Source: an uncultured Prevotella sp.
GTDB lineage: Bacteria; Bacteroidota; Bacteroidia; Bacteroidales; Bacteroidaceae
Length of the DNA stretch: 64,000 nt
Direction: 5' to 3'
NCBI GenBank assembly: GCA_905210845.1
Contig: CAJLYG010000001.1
Location: 1-64,000 of the forward strand
Below are positions 51,622 through 60,301 of this stretch, piece after piece. The notes beneath the pieces are model-generated. The model did not search any database. It worked only from the letters and a program-made list of their open reading frames with translations, and was not told the DNA's origin. The position numbers and the translations under genes were made by a program. Each line of letters opens with the position of its first letter. The first letter of the stretch is position 1.

Positions 51622-54306
51622 TCACTTCATTGACTTTCTGTTGGCAATCCATCTGCCTATTTCCCCAATCCATAGCACTAAGGAAGTAGAGACAATGATG
51701 ATTATCCAGTCGGATACTGTCAGGGGACGAACGCTGAACATTTTCCCTCCTAATTCCACAATCAAGATCTGGCCAACGAGGATGAGGAGGATAATAAACT
51801 TGAAACTTTCACAATGCTTCAGGTTGGTGATAGCACACCGACCAGTCTTGAAAGCACGGGCATTGAACATATTCCAAAACTGCAACATCACAAAGATCGT
51901 GAAATACAGGCTTAGTTCCGGAGCTCCTAAATGGTGATGACCACCTGTTGTACAATGCAACAGATCTGTCAACTGTCGGATGTCCACATGCCAGAAAAGA
52001 TAAAGGAGGGCAAATAGAATGACAAAGAAGGTAAGTCCCACGCCTAAGATACTTTTCCACATGTCACGGCTAATAATGAAAGCTTTACGATTGCGTGGCT
52101 TATCCTGCATGACCTTCTCTGATGGGGAAAGGGAAGCAAGTGCCATCGCGGCAAACGTGTCCATGATCAGGTTGACCCATAGCATTTGCGTTACGGTAAG
52201 TGGCGATTGTGTGTCACCGAAAGCTCCTACTAACACGATCAAGCATGCCACCACGTTGACTGTCATTTGGAACAAGATGAAGCGCTGTATGTTCTGATAG
52301 AGGGAACGTCCCCACATCACTGCTTTCGTAATGCTACTGAAAGAGTTATCGATAATCGTGATGTCTGATGCCTCCTTTGCAACACTTGTCCCATCTCCCA
52401 TGGAAAGACCTACATGCGCTGCCTTCAAGGCAGGTGCATCATTCGTGCCATCACCCGTCACCGCTACCACTTGATTGCAACGCTGCAGCGATTCCACAAT
52501 TCGTTTCTTGTCCATCGGACGGGCGCGGGAGATAATCTTCAGATCCATCACGCTTTGGTCAAGTTGGGAATCGGTCATTGCAGCGATTTCCGGACCGGAA
52601 GTAATATTCTTGTCCGTATAGGAATCTTTCCACAATCCTACCCTACGCCCAATTTCCTTCGCTGTTTCCTTGGTATCACCCGTGATGATTTTCACGTCAA
52701 TGCCTGCATCTAAACATTCCCGAATGGCAGCGGGTACCTCTTCACGCACTGGATCGCTGATCGCCACAACGCCCTGGAAATGCAAGTGCTTTAAGTCATC
52801 TGCCGTTATTTGCGTGAGATGGCTATCCACTTCTTGATAAGCCATGCCAATGGTACGCATGGCTTGTCGCTGATAATCTCCCAATTTTCTGCTTATTTCC
52901 TCTCTTTCTTGCTGTGGAAGGTCACAGAAATCCATGACGATCTCTGGCGCACCTTTAACATAGAGAATGGTCTTGCCTGTGAGGACAGTCGACTCAACAA
53001 CAGTGACCATATACTTCCTTTCCGTAGAAAAGGGTATCTCAGCCACGATTCCTACCTGTTGCTTGATCTCTTCGTACTTAACATGTTGATCACGGAGCCA
53101 AAGCAGTAACGCTCCTTCTGTGGGATTACCCAATACGACGGGCTTCCCATCACTTTCATCGACAATAGCAGTGGAATTAACAGCAATTCCTTCTGCAATC
53201 AGCCTGCTCGCATCATCATTCCCTAACTGCTGCTCCTTGAGCGCAGGAAAGTAGGTCTGATACACTTGCATCTGATTTTTCGTCAGCGTGCCAGTCTTGT
53301 CTGTGCAGATCACCGTTGCCGCCCCCATCGTCTCACAGGCATGTAACTTACGCACCAGGTTATTTGTCTTGAGCATTCGCCGCATACTATATGCAAGACT
53401 TAAGGTAACCGCCATCGGCAAACCGTCCGGCACAGCCACCACGATCAATGTCACGGCAATCATAATGGTTTGCAAGACATATGATATGAAAGCTACTGTA
53501 TTGAAGTCTTCTGTCGTCAGATACCCTACAATACGACCTACTACAATCAGTCCGGCAATGACAGCGCTGGCAATGGAGATAACCTTGCCCAACCATGACA
53601 ACTGTTCATTAAGCGGTGTCTTCACACTATTGTCAATTTGTACGGATTCATATACCTTCCCGTTCTCTGTATGGTCGCCAACAGCAGTTACGCGGAAGAT
53701 TCCATGGCCTTCCATTACCTTCGTCCCTCGCATCACTTGATTTGTGGGGAATGTGGCATGGTCGTCTTGTTCTTCTTCACGGATACTCTTATGGGCTATC
53801 GGCTCACCCGTGAGCGAAGACTCGTCTACATTCAGCAGCACCGACTCTAACAGTTCGCCATCGGCAGGAATCTCATCTCCAGTGCCAATGATGACAATAT
53901 CCCCTACCACTACATCCTTCTTGGCTATTTGCCGATGATGACCCTCACGGATCACAGTAACCAACTCATCGTCATTTACTTTATTTAAGATGGAGAATTC
54001 CTTGTCTGCCTTATATTCAAAGAGAAAAGCCAATCCCGTGGCAAGAAGAATAGCGATAAAGATTCCTACAGGCTCGAAAAAAACATCCGATGATTCGTGC
54101 AAGCCGAAATACTCATAGAAAGAAATGCCTATGGAAAGCAGTCCTGCCACTAAGAGGATAATGATCAATGGATCGGCAAATTTCTGCAGGAATTTCACCC
54201 ACCAGGGACTTTTCTCAAGTTGGGTAAGCACATTGGCACCATATTGTTCTCTACTACGGATCACTTCTTCGTTGGAAAGTCCTGTATATGAATTCTTTGC
54301 TGTCAT
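51622..54306 (-). CDS. Calcium-type P-type ATPase (P2B/PMCA-like)
   Basis: From the ATG at 54306 the protein has 894 residues. It has the P-type cation ATPase N domain (SNEEVIRSREQYGANVLT), the actuator motif LTGEPIAH, and the phosphorylation site DKTGTLTKNQ with Asp near residue 336. Then come KGAPE, the hinge TGDGTNDAPALK and a C-terminal group of helices. VAVPDGLPMAVTLSLAYSM gives the ion-site helix expected of Ca2+ pumps. It would export Ca2+ (possibly another divalent ion). The frame extends to 54438, but the promoter at 54332-54339 favours 54306. Confidence 0.92.
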   Translation of the reverse strand: MTAKNSYTGLSNEEVIRSREQYGANVLTQLEKSPWWVKFLQKFADPLIIILLVAGLLSIGISFYEYFGLHESSDVFFEPVGIFIAILLATGLAFLFEYKADKEFSILNKVNDDELVTVIREGHHRQIAKKDVVVGDIVIIGTGDEIPADGELLESVLLNVDESSLTGEPIAHKSIREEEQDDHATFPTNQVMRGTKVMEGHGIFRVTAVGDHTENGKVYESVQIDNSVKTPLNEQLSWLGKVISIASAVIAGLIVVGRIVGYLTTEDFNTVAFISYVLQTIMIAVTLIVVAVPDGLPMAVTLSLAYSMRRMLKTNNLVRKLHACETMGAATVICTDKTGTLTKNQMQVYQTYFPALKEQQLGNDDASRLIAEGIAVNSTAIVDESDGKPVVLGNPTEGALLLWLRDQHVKYEEIKQQVGIVAEIPFSTERKYMVTVVESTVLTGKTILYVKGAPEIVMDFCDLPQQEREEISRKLGDYQRQAMRTIGMAYQEVDSHLTQITADDLKHLHFQGVVAISDPVREEVPAAIRECLDAGIDVKIITGDTKETAKEIGRRVGLWKDSYTDKNITSGPEIAAMTDSQLDQSVMDLKIISRARPMDKKRIVESLQRCNQVVAVTGDGTNDAPALKAAHVGLSMGDGTSVAKEASDITIIDNSFSSITKAVMWGRSLYQNIQRFILFQMTVNVVACLIVLVGAFGDTQSPLTVTQMLWVNLIMDTFAAMALASLSPSEKVMQDKPRNRKAFIISRDMWKSILGVGLTFFVILFALLYLFWHVDIRQLTDLLHCTTGGHHHLGAPELSLYFTIFVMLQFWNMFNARAFKTGRCAITNLKHCESFKFIILLILVGQILIVELGGKMFSVRPLTVSDWIIIIVSTSLVLWIGEIGRWIANRKSMK

Positions 54307-54331
54307 GAATGAGTTAAATATAAATGATGTG

Positions 54332-54339
54332 CAAAAATA
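54332..54339 (-). promoter_or_regulatory. -7 box (TATTTTTG) of the P-type ATPase gene
   Basis: The minus strand reads TATTTTTGCAC, 26 bases before the ATG at 54306. It rules out the longer frame. Confidence 0.6.
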
Positions 54340-54604
54340 AAAAAGAAATTCCATTTTTCCAAAGGAATATACTAAAACTAAGCTTCTATAATATTTATTA
54401 AAGGTAAAAAAAATTAAACTTTCATGACACTTCGTCATCTCTCTTCACCAGAATTGGCAGCAGATGGTGTATGGTATATTTATTGCATATCCATTAGTGT
54501 ATTAAGAAAGGCTTCAAGGCCGGAGGTAGTCCACAAGGACTTCCTCAGACGACAAGCTCAAAAACAAGAAATCAATTAATTAAAAGATAATCGGAGGTGT
54601 TAAT

Positions 54605-55042
54605 ATGTTGTTAGCTCGTAGAAATAATGATTCTAATTGGTTAAGCAATTGGTTTGATGACAGTTTCTTTGATACAGATTTGATGCCCCGCATGAATGCC
54701 ACGGCACCTGCTGTCAATGTTAAGGAAAGTGACAAATCTTACACCATGGAGATTGCCGCACCTGGGTTGAAAAAGGAATATGTACGCATCAATGTTGACC
54801 ATGACGGCAACTTGAACGTTGCCATCGAAAACAAGATGGAGCATAAGGCAGAAGATAAGCATGAGCATTATCTGCGTCGTGAATTCTCTTATAGCAACTA
54901 TGAGCAATGCTATACCTTGCCCGAGGATGTTGACCGGGATAGGATCACAGCTAAAGTCGCAGAAGGTGTCCTTACCATTGAGATGCCTAAAATGACTCAG
55001 AAAGAGGAAGAGAAAAATGTTAAGAAGATAGAAATAGGTTGA
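54605..55042 (+). CDS. Hsp20-family small heat-shock protein
   Basis: The 145-residue protein has an alpha-crystallin domain (APAVNVKESDKSYTMEIAAP to VAEGVLTIEMPK) with the GVLTI signature. A conserved C-terminal VKKIEIG supplies the IxI/V-like tail. It is an ATP-independent holdase chaperone. Unusually for this phylum a strong Shine-Dalgarno-like GGAGGTGT lies before the ATG, suggesting high expression. Confidence 0.95.
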   Translation: MLLARRNNDSNWLSNWFDDSFFDTDLMPRMNATAPAVNVKESDKSYTMEIAAPGLKKEYVRINVDHDGNLNVAIENKMEHKAEDKHEHYLRREFSYSNYEQCYTLPEDVDRDRITAKVAEGVLTIEMPKMTQKEEEKNVKKIEIG

Positions 55043-55088
55043 TCTCTTCTGTCTGTTTCTGTGGGAAACGGATTATTTGTAAACGGGA

Positions 55089-55124
55089 AAAACGGATTTG
55101 TCTTCAAGGCAAGTCCGTTTTTTT
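55089..55124 (+). terminator. Intrinsic terminator after hsp20
   Basis: A 12-bp stem with one wobble (AAAACGGATTTG / CAAGTCCGTTTT), a 9-base loop and a T-run form a textbook terminator 47 bases past the stop codon. Confidence 0.85.
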
Positions 55125-55159
55125 GTATGCAAGGATTTCTTTCCGATCAATTCATCCAG

Positions 55160-56845
55160 TTATTCTGTCCAATGATCATGAATCGTATCGTGATTGAGGT
55201 CTATCGTAAAATCCACATCTGGTTCCCCCTGTAGGAAGCACTGGAAAATCCGGGCAAAAGATTTCATTGCGCAAGTGAATGCATCAGGATTTTCTTGTTT
55301 TTCTAATTGCTTGAAGTAACGCTGATAGGCATTGAGCCTGCTTGCAGGTATTCTCAAGCGCGCCAGCCCAGAACTATAATATAAGCGATATAGATCGGTA
55401 ATCATCTCCATGCCTGTAAATCCGTTCCCTTGCATGGAAAGGAGACTGTCACGCAATAAAAGTGGAAGATCACGAGGGACGAAACGGTTACGGGTAAGGT
55501 CCTGCAACTGCCAGTCACAGAATTCCTGATAATTTTTACTCTTTAAAGCCTCCTTGCTCCAAATTACTTTACCCTCATGTTGTTGCTCATATTGATACTC
55601 CTTGGCATAGCGTGGGAAAAGGGAATTGAAACCAGGGACAGAGTCCAACAGAATGGTCTGGATATGGAATCGATTGCCTGGCAATACCTGTACAGTCTTA
55701 TAAGCAGGCATGCCTGTTGCCAAAGAAGGCACTTGTATATTATACAAGCTATTCCCTTCCTTATCATGAAAGATACCTGTGTCATTCACATGCATGTGCC
55801 CTGCAAAATGTAACCGAATACCTGCTTGCAATAAAGAATCTGTAACTGCTACGGAAGGCACCCTGTCTACATCAAAAACATGACTCCCCCAAGCAGCCTT
55901 GATCACGGGCGTGGCTCCGTCATTATAGTCCACCAGCGGATAATGACTGAATGCGATCAATGTCTTGCCGTAGCGATGAGCTTGCGCTGCCACAGTACGG
56001 ATCCACTGGAGAAGACCCTTCTTATAGGACAACAGCAAATTATATCCTACGGAAGAATTCTGGAAGGCTACGGATCCATCTTCGCCCTTCATGGGCAGAT
56101 ACACCCCTGGGTCAATGGATAGCAACCATAGTCCCTTGACTGGTTCCACTACATAACTTGGATCGATCACACGTACGCCTGCGACCATACGATAACGATT
56201 GGACAACTGTGACTGGCTTAAGGCTCGTTCATACTGATAATGCGGGTAGTCATTGTCTGAGAAGGGACAGGCCCAATAAAGATATTTCCTTTGAGGGAAA
56301 TAGCCGTTATTGGCGTAACAACGGATCTCTTCTTGGTATCCTGCGCTACGCATGAGTGTATCTACATAGACTGGGGATTTCGACTGGGGATCATTGTACG
56401 AAGGATCACTGACGATCGTCAATGTACTTCCATCATCTTGCAAGTAATCCTTGCCTTTCAGCTGCATGCCAAAGGGAGCCTTGGGATCATGGTTGCCGGG
56501 CGTGAGGAAAAACTGCATCCCATATTGACGCTCATACTGGTCGAGGATCTGTTGAGCTGCTTCCTGATTGAGTAATTGCCCATCATCAGTCATGTCGCCT
56601 GTAATCAGAACAAGGGAAATATGCTGTCGGGCAATATCATCCAAAGCAGCCTTTAGGGCAAAGATATTCTCATTGAAAAGACGCGTTGACTGTACCTGCA
56701 CTTGCAGCGTGCGTACTGTTTCGGGATGACCCATCACATCTTGGATATGAGCATCAGAGATGATAGCGATCTTAGGGATCTGCTGGGCCCTTCCAAAAAC
56801 GGAAAAAAGACCACAGAGCCATATTATTAAAAACTTTATTCTCAT
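55160..56845 (-). CDS. Secreted calcineurin-like metallophosphoesterase
   Basis: From the ATG at 56845 the protein has 561 residues with a signal peptide (MRIKFLIIWLCGLFSVFGRA). Motifs are ISDAHIQDV, LITGDMTDDG, TPGNHDPKAP, FSHYPL and FAGHMHVND, the complete metal-binding set. A C-terminal helical part (~430-561) has no clear match. The -7 box at 56866-56873 fixes this start. The substrate is unknown. It is divergent from the hypothetical gene at 56939. Confidence 0.9.
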   Translation of the reverse strand: MRIKFLIIWLCGLFSVFGRAQQIPKIAIISDAHIQDVMGHPETVRTLQVQVQSTRLFNENIFALKAALDDIARQHISLVLITGDMTDDGQLLNQEAAQQILDQYERQYGMQFFLTPGNHDPKAPFGMQLKGKDYLQDDGSTLTIVSDPSYNDPQSKSPVYVDTLMRSAGYQEEIRCYANNGYFPQRKYLYWACPFSDNDYPHYQYERALSQSQLSNRYRMVAGVRVIDPSYVVEPVKGLWLLSIDPGVYLPMKGEDGSVAFQNSSVGYNLLLSYKKGLLQWIRTVAAQAHRYGKTLIAFSHYPLVDYNDGATPVIKAAWGSHVFDVDRVPSVAVTDSLLQAGIRLHFAGHMHVNDTGIFHDKEGNSLYNIQVPSLATGMPAYKTVQVLPGNRFHIQTILLDSVPGFNSLFPRYAKEYQYEQQHEGKVIWSKEALKSKNYQEFCDWQLQDLTRNRFVPRDLPLLLRDSLLSMQGNGFTGMEMITDLYRLYYSSGLARLRIPASRLNAYQRYFKQLEKQENPDAFTCAMKSFARIFQCFLQGEPDVDFTIDLNHDTIHDHWTE

Positions 56846-56865
56846 TCCTATCGTTTCTTTTGATG

Positions 56866-56873
56866 CAAAAGTA
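56866..56873 (-). promoter_or_regulatory. -7 box (TACTTTTG) of the metallophosphoesterase gene
   Basis: The minus strand reads AATACTTTTGCATC, 21 bases before the ATG at 56845. Confidence 0.65.
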
Positions 56874-56916
56874 TTAAAAAAGACAGAGAAAAACAAGTGT
56901 TCTCAAAAATAAACAC

Positions 56917-56924
56917 TATCTTTG
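56917..56924 (+). promoter_or_regulatory. -7 box (TATCTTTG) of the hypothetical gene
   Basis: TATCTTTGC lies 15 bases before the ATG at 56939. With the divergent box it makes a compact two-way promoter region of about 90 bases. Confidence 0.6.
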
Positions 56925-56938
56925 CAAGAAAACAGAAA

Positions 56939-57841
56939 ATGCTCATGAGAAAATATTGGATCATCATCTTACTCACCCTTTTCTCTTGTACGCTCTCTGC
57001 ACAAGTGGACAAGAAAGTAAAGACTTTCCCTGAAAAGAAGACAATGAAGGAACCAAAAATTCCCCAGAAATCATCCTCATCCACACAGTCTTTAAAGAAG
57101 GGGAATGCTTCCCAAGTCACAGGAGAAAAGAAAAACAATCTTTCAAAAAGCAATGATCGTCTACATACTATTGACACGATTGCGATAAAGAAGCGCATCT
57201 GGACTCATGATGACAGCCTTTCGGTCTTGATGTACCAATATGAGAGTCGATATCGTGAAATCAACAGGCTTAGACGACCTGGAATGTACGATTACTCCTC
57301 GTCTGGAACGATTCTCCGTTCTGGTCCTTTTTTACTTGAAGGTGCATCCTCTTACCGTGAGATGCCAAACATGCTTGGGATACAGTCGGCATCATTAACT
57401 GCCTCACAAGAGGTGGGCAACCTTTCGGTACAGGCCCAAGTCATGGGAAACAGATACATGACCACAAAAATGACCAACCAGTTTGGAGCTGGTCTCTCCC
57501 TTTCCTATCGCTTCAACGACTATATCTCAGCAACAGCCTTTGGACATTATTACAGCAAGAACCCTTTCTTTTACATGGCGACCTTTCCCTATGTGCCCAC
57601 GACGAACTTCGGAGGTTTCTTTACCTTCGACTCAGGAAGCGTAGGAATGGACCTCGGGGTAAGACATTATTACAATCCTTTTATCAGGCGATGGGATACG
57701 GCTCCTATTGTCACTCCTAAGTTCCATTTCTCCAATAAGTTTACAATGGAAATCCCCTTAGGGGATGCCCTAAGGTCTGTGCTGGAAAGGGCATTGCACA
57801 TAGAACCACATGGTCCTGTAATCCTTGGTCCCAGACGGTAA
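56939..57841 (+). CDS. Secreted protein of unknown function, probable envelope beta-protein
   Basis: From the ATG at 56939 the protein has 300 residues and a signal peptide (MRKYWIIILLTLFSCTLSAQ). A Lys/Ser-rich linker (~25-85) is followed by a region of alternating strands (AQVMGNRYMTTKMTNQFGAG, LSYRFNDYISATAFGHYY) that looks like a short outer-membrane barrel or fragment. I do not recognise a named family. The start within the promoter region excludes the longer frame from 56897. Confidence 0.6.
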   Translation: MLMRKYWIIILLTLFSCTLSAQVDKKVKTFPEKKTMKEPKIPQKSSSSTQSLKKGNASQVTGEKKNNLSKSNDRLHTIDTIAIKKRIWTHDDSLSVLMYQYESRYREINRLRRPGMYDYSSSGTILRSGPFLLEGASSYREMPNMLGIQSASLTASQEVGNLSVQAQVMGNRYMTTKMTNQFGAGLSLSYRFNDYISATAFGHYYSKNPFFYMATFPYVPTTNFGGFFTFDSGSVGMDLGVRHYYNPFIRRWDTAPIVTPKFHFSNKFTMEIPLGDALRSVLERALHIEPHGPVILGPRR

Positions 57842-57957
57842 GCAAAAGCATTCCTCGCCATAGCGGGTGTATAAAATTGATGCATCCTCTCTTCCGTGTG
57901 ATTGAATCGCACGGCTACAGCTTTGCACTGACGATAGGAAAGTTAGTTTCCTATGTC

Positions 57958-58071
57958 AAGTGCATGAGAAGTAACAATGCATGTGATGTAGTAGTCATAG
58001 ATTATATGCAGCTGCCCTCTCTTTCTGACAGTGTCAGATTAAGCAGGCAGGAACAACTAAAGCAAATTTGA
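57958..58071 (+). pseudogene. Possible fragment of a DnaB-type replicative helicase
   Basis: A 38-codon stretch reads CDVVVIDYMQLPSLSD followed by RQEQLKQI. It resembles the Walker B region of DnaB (x-h-h-h-D-Y-L/M-Q-L ... E-Q), where the Asp coordinates Mg2+. No other helicase part is present. It lies inside the repeat element near the replicon origin. The match is short, so chance is possible. Confidence 0.35.
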
Positions 58072-58341
58072 GCTCTGCCATGGCGAGAAAAGGTGGACGA
58101 AAGCCAACAATTTTATATACCACAGCGATTTTTTTCGTGAAAAGGTTGACAGGTTGTCAAAACCCAGTGTTTATCGGGCTTGCAACCTGTTTTTAGGTTG
58201 TCAAAGGTTGACAAAGGTTGACAGAAAAAGCACATGTTTCGCTAAATTCTCTCGAGAATTTAGTGTAGCACTTATGCTTTTACTGTACAAAACATCATCT
58301 ATTAGATCAAATTCTCGAGAGAATTTTGTTTGATCGCTTCA
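58069..58341. repeat. Conserved ~275-bp core with GGTTGWCA boxes and hairpins, copy 2
   Basis: It matches 17071-17345. Boxes start at 58144, 58152, 58196, 58206 and 58216. The ACAGGTTG / CAACCTGT hairpin followed by T5 is kept. The first AAATTCTC palindrome has its two central bases inverted (TC, 58252-58253) compared with GA in copy 1. The second palindrome (58309-58326) is identical. The right half of a small hairpin repeat (58069-58113) starts it. Confidence 0.85.
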
Positions 58342-58395
58342 CGTTTGATATGCTGATTCTTATTTTTGCTTAATGAAAACGTTATCATGTCTTCC

Positions 58396-59127
58396 TCAGA
58401 GTCCTGCTGTGAACAAAACAACTATCCCACTCACCCCAATATAGCCATAAACGACATATTTAAAAACGCGCTGTGGGATATGCCGAAAGACAAGAGATCC
58501 TATTCCATAGCCTATTGCAACCCCACCTACTCCATAGAGATAGTCCCAACCTACTGTTGAAGTAATGAATCCATTATGGGCACGGACAATTGCCATGACG
58601 ATGTTCCCGATCAATAAGTAAGTTTGGATCATTGCCATATAATGCTCCTTATCTGGCTCTGAGGATAAAAAATAGAGTACGGCAGGAGGACCTTGCATGC
58701 CAAAAAAGCCACCCAGCAATCCACTGATGACGCCAGCACCTATTTGGGTAGGAAGAGTCGTCGTAAGCTTAATCCTCTCACTGAAAAAGGCAAAATAGAG
58801 GGCTGTCAATATCAATACCACACCTAAAATCCTGCGCAATAAAACATCATCCATGCGCTTCAGTAAGAAAATGGATATCGTGGAAAGTATGACAAAGGTC
58901 AACAAAATGGGCAAGAGACGATGCCAATTGAGATATTTTCGCATTCTGAAGGCAATAAACACGGAGGTCGTCATCGCCAATAGGCCTGACAAAGCTGTCG
59001 CTTCTCCATACGAAGGCATCAAAAAAGGCAATACCGTCATGATAAAGATGCCAAAGCCAAAACCTACTGTACGCAGGACAAAACTGCCAAGAATGGCAAG
59101 AAGGAAGATATCTACTGCTATTTCCAT
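58396..59127 (-). CDS. TSUP-family membrane permease (TauE/SafE type)
   Basis: The 243-residue protein has about 7-8 membrane helices. It contains the TSUP repeat signature (GFGFGIFIMTVLPFLMPSYG; GLLGGFFGMQGPPAVLYFL). Family members export or import sulfite, sulfonates or other organic anions. The cargo cannot be inferred. A -7 box lies at 59177-59184. Confidence 0.88.
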   Translation of the reverse strand: MEIAVDIFLLAILGSFVLRTVGFGFGIFIMTVLPFLMPSYGEATALSGLLAMTTSVFIAFRMRKYLNWHRLLPILLTFVILSTISIFLLKRMDDVLLRRILGVVLILTALYFAFFSERIKLTTTLPTQIGAGVISGLLGGFFGMQGPPAVLYFLSSEPDKEHYMAMIQTYLLIGNIVMAIVRAHNGFITSTVGWDYLYGVGGVAIGYGIGSLVFRHIPQRVFKYVVYGYIGVSGIVVLFTAGL

Positions 59128-59176
59128 ATTCTATGTTGCTTTATACACCACCTGTTTCCGTGGAAATCATTCCCTG

Positions 59177-59184
59177 CAAAAGTA
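59177..59184 (-). promoter_or_regulatory. -7 box (TACTTTTG) of the TSUP gene
   Basis: The minus strand reads GTACTTTTGCAGG, 50 bases before the start codon at 59127. Confidence 0.55.
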
Positions 59185-59279
59185 CAAAAAAGTCGAGTCT
59201 CCATGGACATCTCTCTCTATTTTGTTTCTTTTCAGGGCATTTATTCCTCTTTTCATACTTCGGTTCACACAGAATTATG

Positions 59280-59287
59280 TATTTTTG
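59280..59287 (+). promoter_or_regulatory. -7 box (TATTTTTG) of the LD-carboxypeptidase gene
   Basis: TATTTTTGC lies 27 bases before the ATG at 59314. Confidence 0.55.
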
Positions 59288-59313
59288 CACATCAATAAAA
59301 AGTATAACCGATC

Positions 59314-60288
59314 ATGAATGCAAATCATCTTCAACCAGCTTTTCTCCATCCTGGTGACAGAGTCGCTCTGATTGCCCCGTCCTATTTCCTTGAAGGGGAT
59401 ACCGTTAACAAGGCTGCAGACGCCATCCGATCATGGGGCTTTGAACCTGTAGTCGGGAAAAACGTAGGGAAACAATGGCTACATCAATATGCGGGATCTG
59501 TAGAAGAGCGACTTTCTGACCTTGTTTGGGCGTATGAGGATGACACGATCCGTGGCATTCTCTGCACAAGAGGTGGATACGGTACCATTCAGCTGCTGGA
59601 ACATATTCCTGACTCTCTTTATTATCTCCATCCAAAATGGCTGATAGGATACAGCGATATAACTTCCTTGCATGCCCAATCTGTCGTTTCTGGCTCCATG
59701 AGCATCCATGGAGCGATGGGTGCCCAACTTGTTAAACACCATCTACATGGTCCTACCTGTCAGCTCTTACGCGATCTTTTAATGGGAAAGATTCCTCAAT
59801 ACGCGCTATCTCCCCTACCCTATGACCAGACAGGAACAGGCTCTGGTATCCTTGTAGGTGGAAATATGGCTACTTTTTCTCCATTGATTTCAACAAAATA
59901 TGACTTTCTACAGTATCCAGAGATCATTCTGTTCATTGAAGAAGTTGAAGAATCAGCACATCATATTGACAGAATGTTCCACCTTCTCCGGCTCCACGGT
60001 ATCATGCCTCATATCAAGGGCATCATGATGGGTGATTTTACTGCTTGTGGCGATGAATATCGATTAGGCAGCATAGAAAAAATGCTCTCCTACTATACAA
60101 GGGAGCTGAATATCCCAGTTATTACTGCTTTCCCCGCTGGCCATGGAAATATCAACCTTCCTTTGATAGAAGGAGCTTGGACAACTCTCCGGGTAACGGA
60201 ACAGGGATCAACGGTCTCATTCGACATGGAAGGGGATAAAAATATTGTCCATATAGAAGACGAAAATGGCAAGCGGATCGTGCGATAA
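59314..60288 (+). CDS. Muramoyltetrapeptide (LD-) carboxypeptidase, S66 family
   Basis: The 324-residue protein has S66 motifs VALIAPSYFLEGD, TRGGYGTIQLL, the nucleophile region IGYSDITSLH and the acid/His regions FIEEVEESAHHID and AGHGNINLPL. It removes the terminal D-Ala from the tetrapeptide during peptidoglycan recycling in the cytoplasm. No signal peptide is present, in line with that role. Confidence 0.92.
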   Translation: MNANHLQPAFLHPGDRVALIAPSYFLEGDTVNKAADAIRSWGFEPVVGKNVGKQWLHQYAGSVEERLSDLVWAYEDDTIRGILCTRGGYGTIQLLEHIPDSLYYLHPKWLIGYSDITSLHAQSVVSGSMSIHGAMGAQLVKHHLHGPTCQLLRDLLMGKIPQYALSPLPYDQTGTGSGILVGGNMATFSPLISTKYDFLQYPEIILFIEEVEESAHHIDRMFHLLRLHGIMPHIKGIMMGDFTACGDEYRLGSIEKMLSYYTRELNIPVITAFPAGHGNINLPLIEGAWTTLRVTEQGSTVSFDMEGDKNIVHIEDENGKRIVR

Positions 60289-60301
60289 TAGAGAACAGAC
60301 T

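Larger units (their letters stand above)
57865..58345. repeat. Non-coding repeat element, copy 2
   Basis: Its left end (57868 onward: GTGTATAAAATTGATGCATCC) matches the left inverted repeat of the element at 16931. It has the same kind of interrupted palindrome (57894-57914) with compensating changes, then a short helicase-like insertion. Core repeat 58069-58341 matches 17071-17345, and a clear right inverted repeat is missing. It fills the gap between the hypothetical gene and the TSUP gene. Confidence 0.7.
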
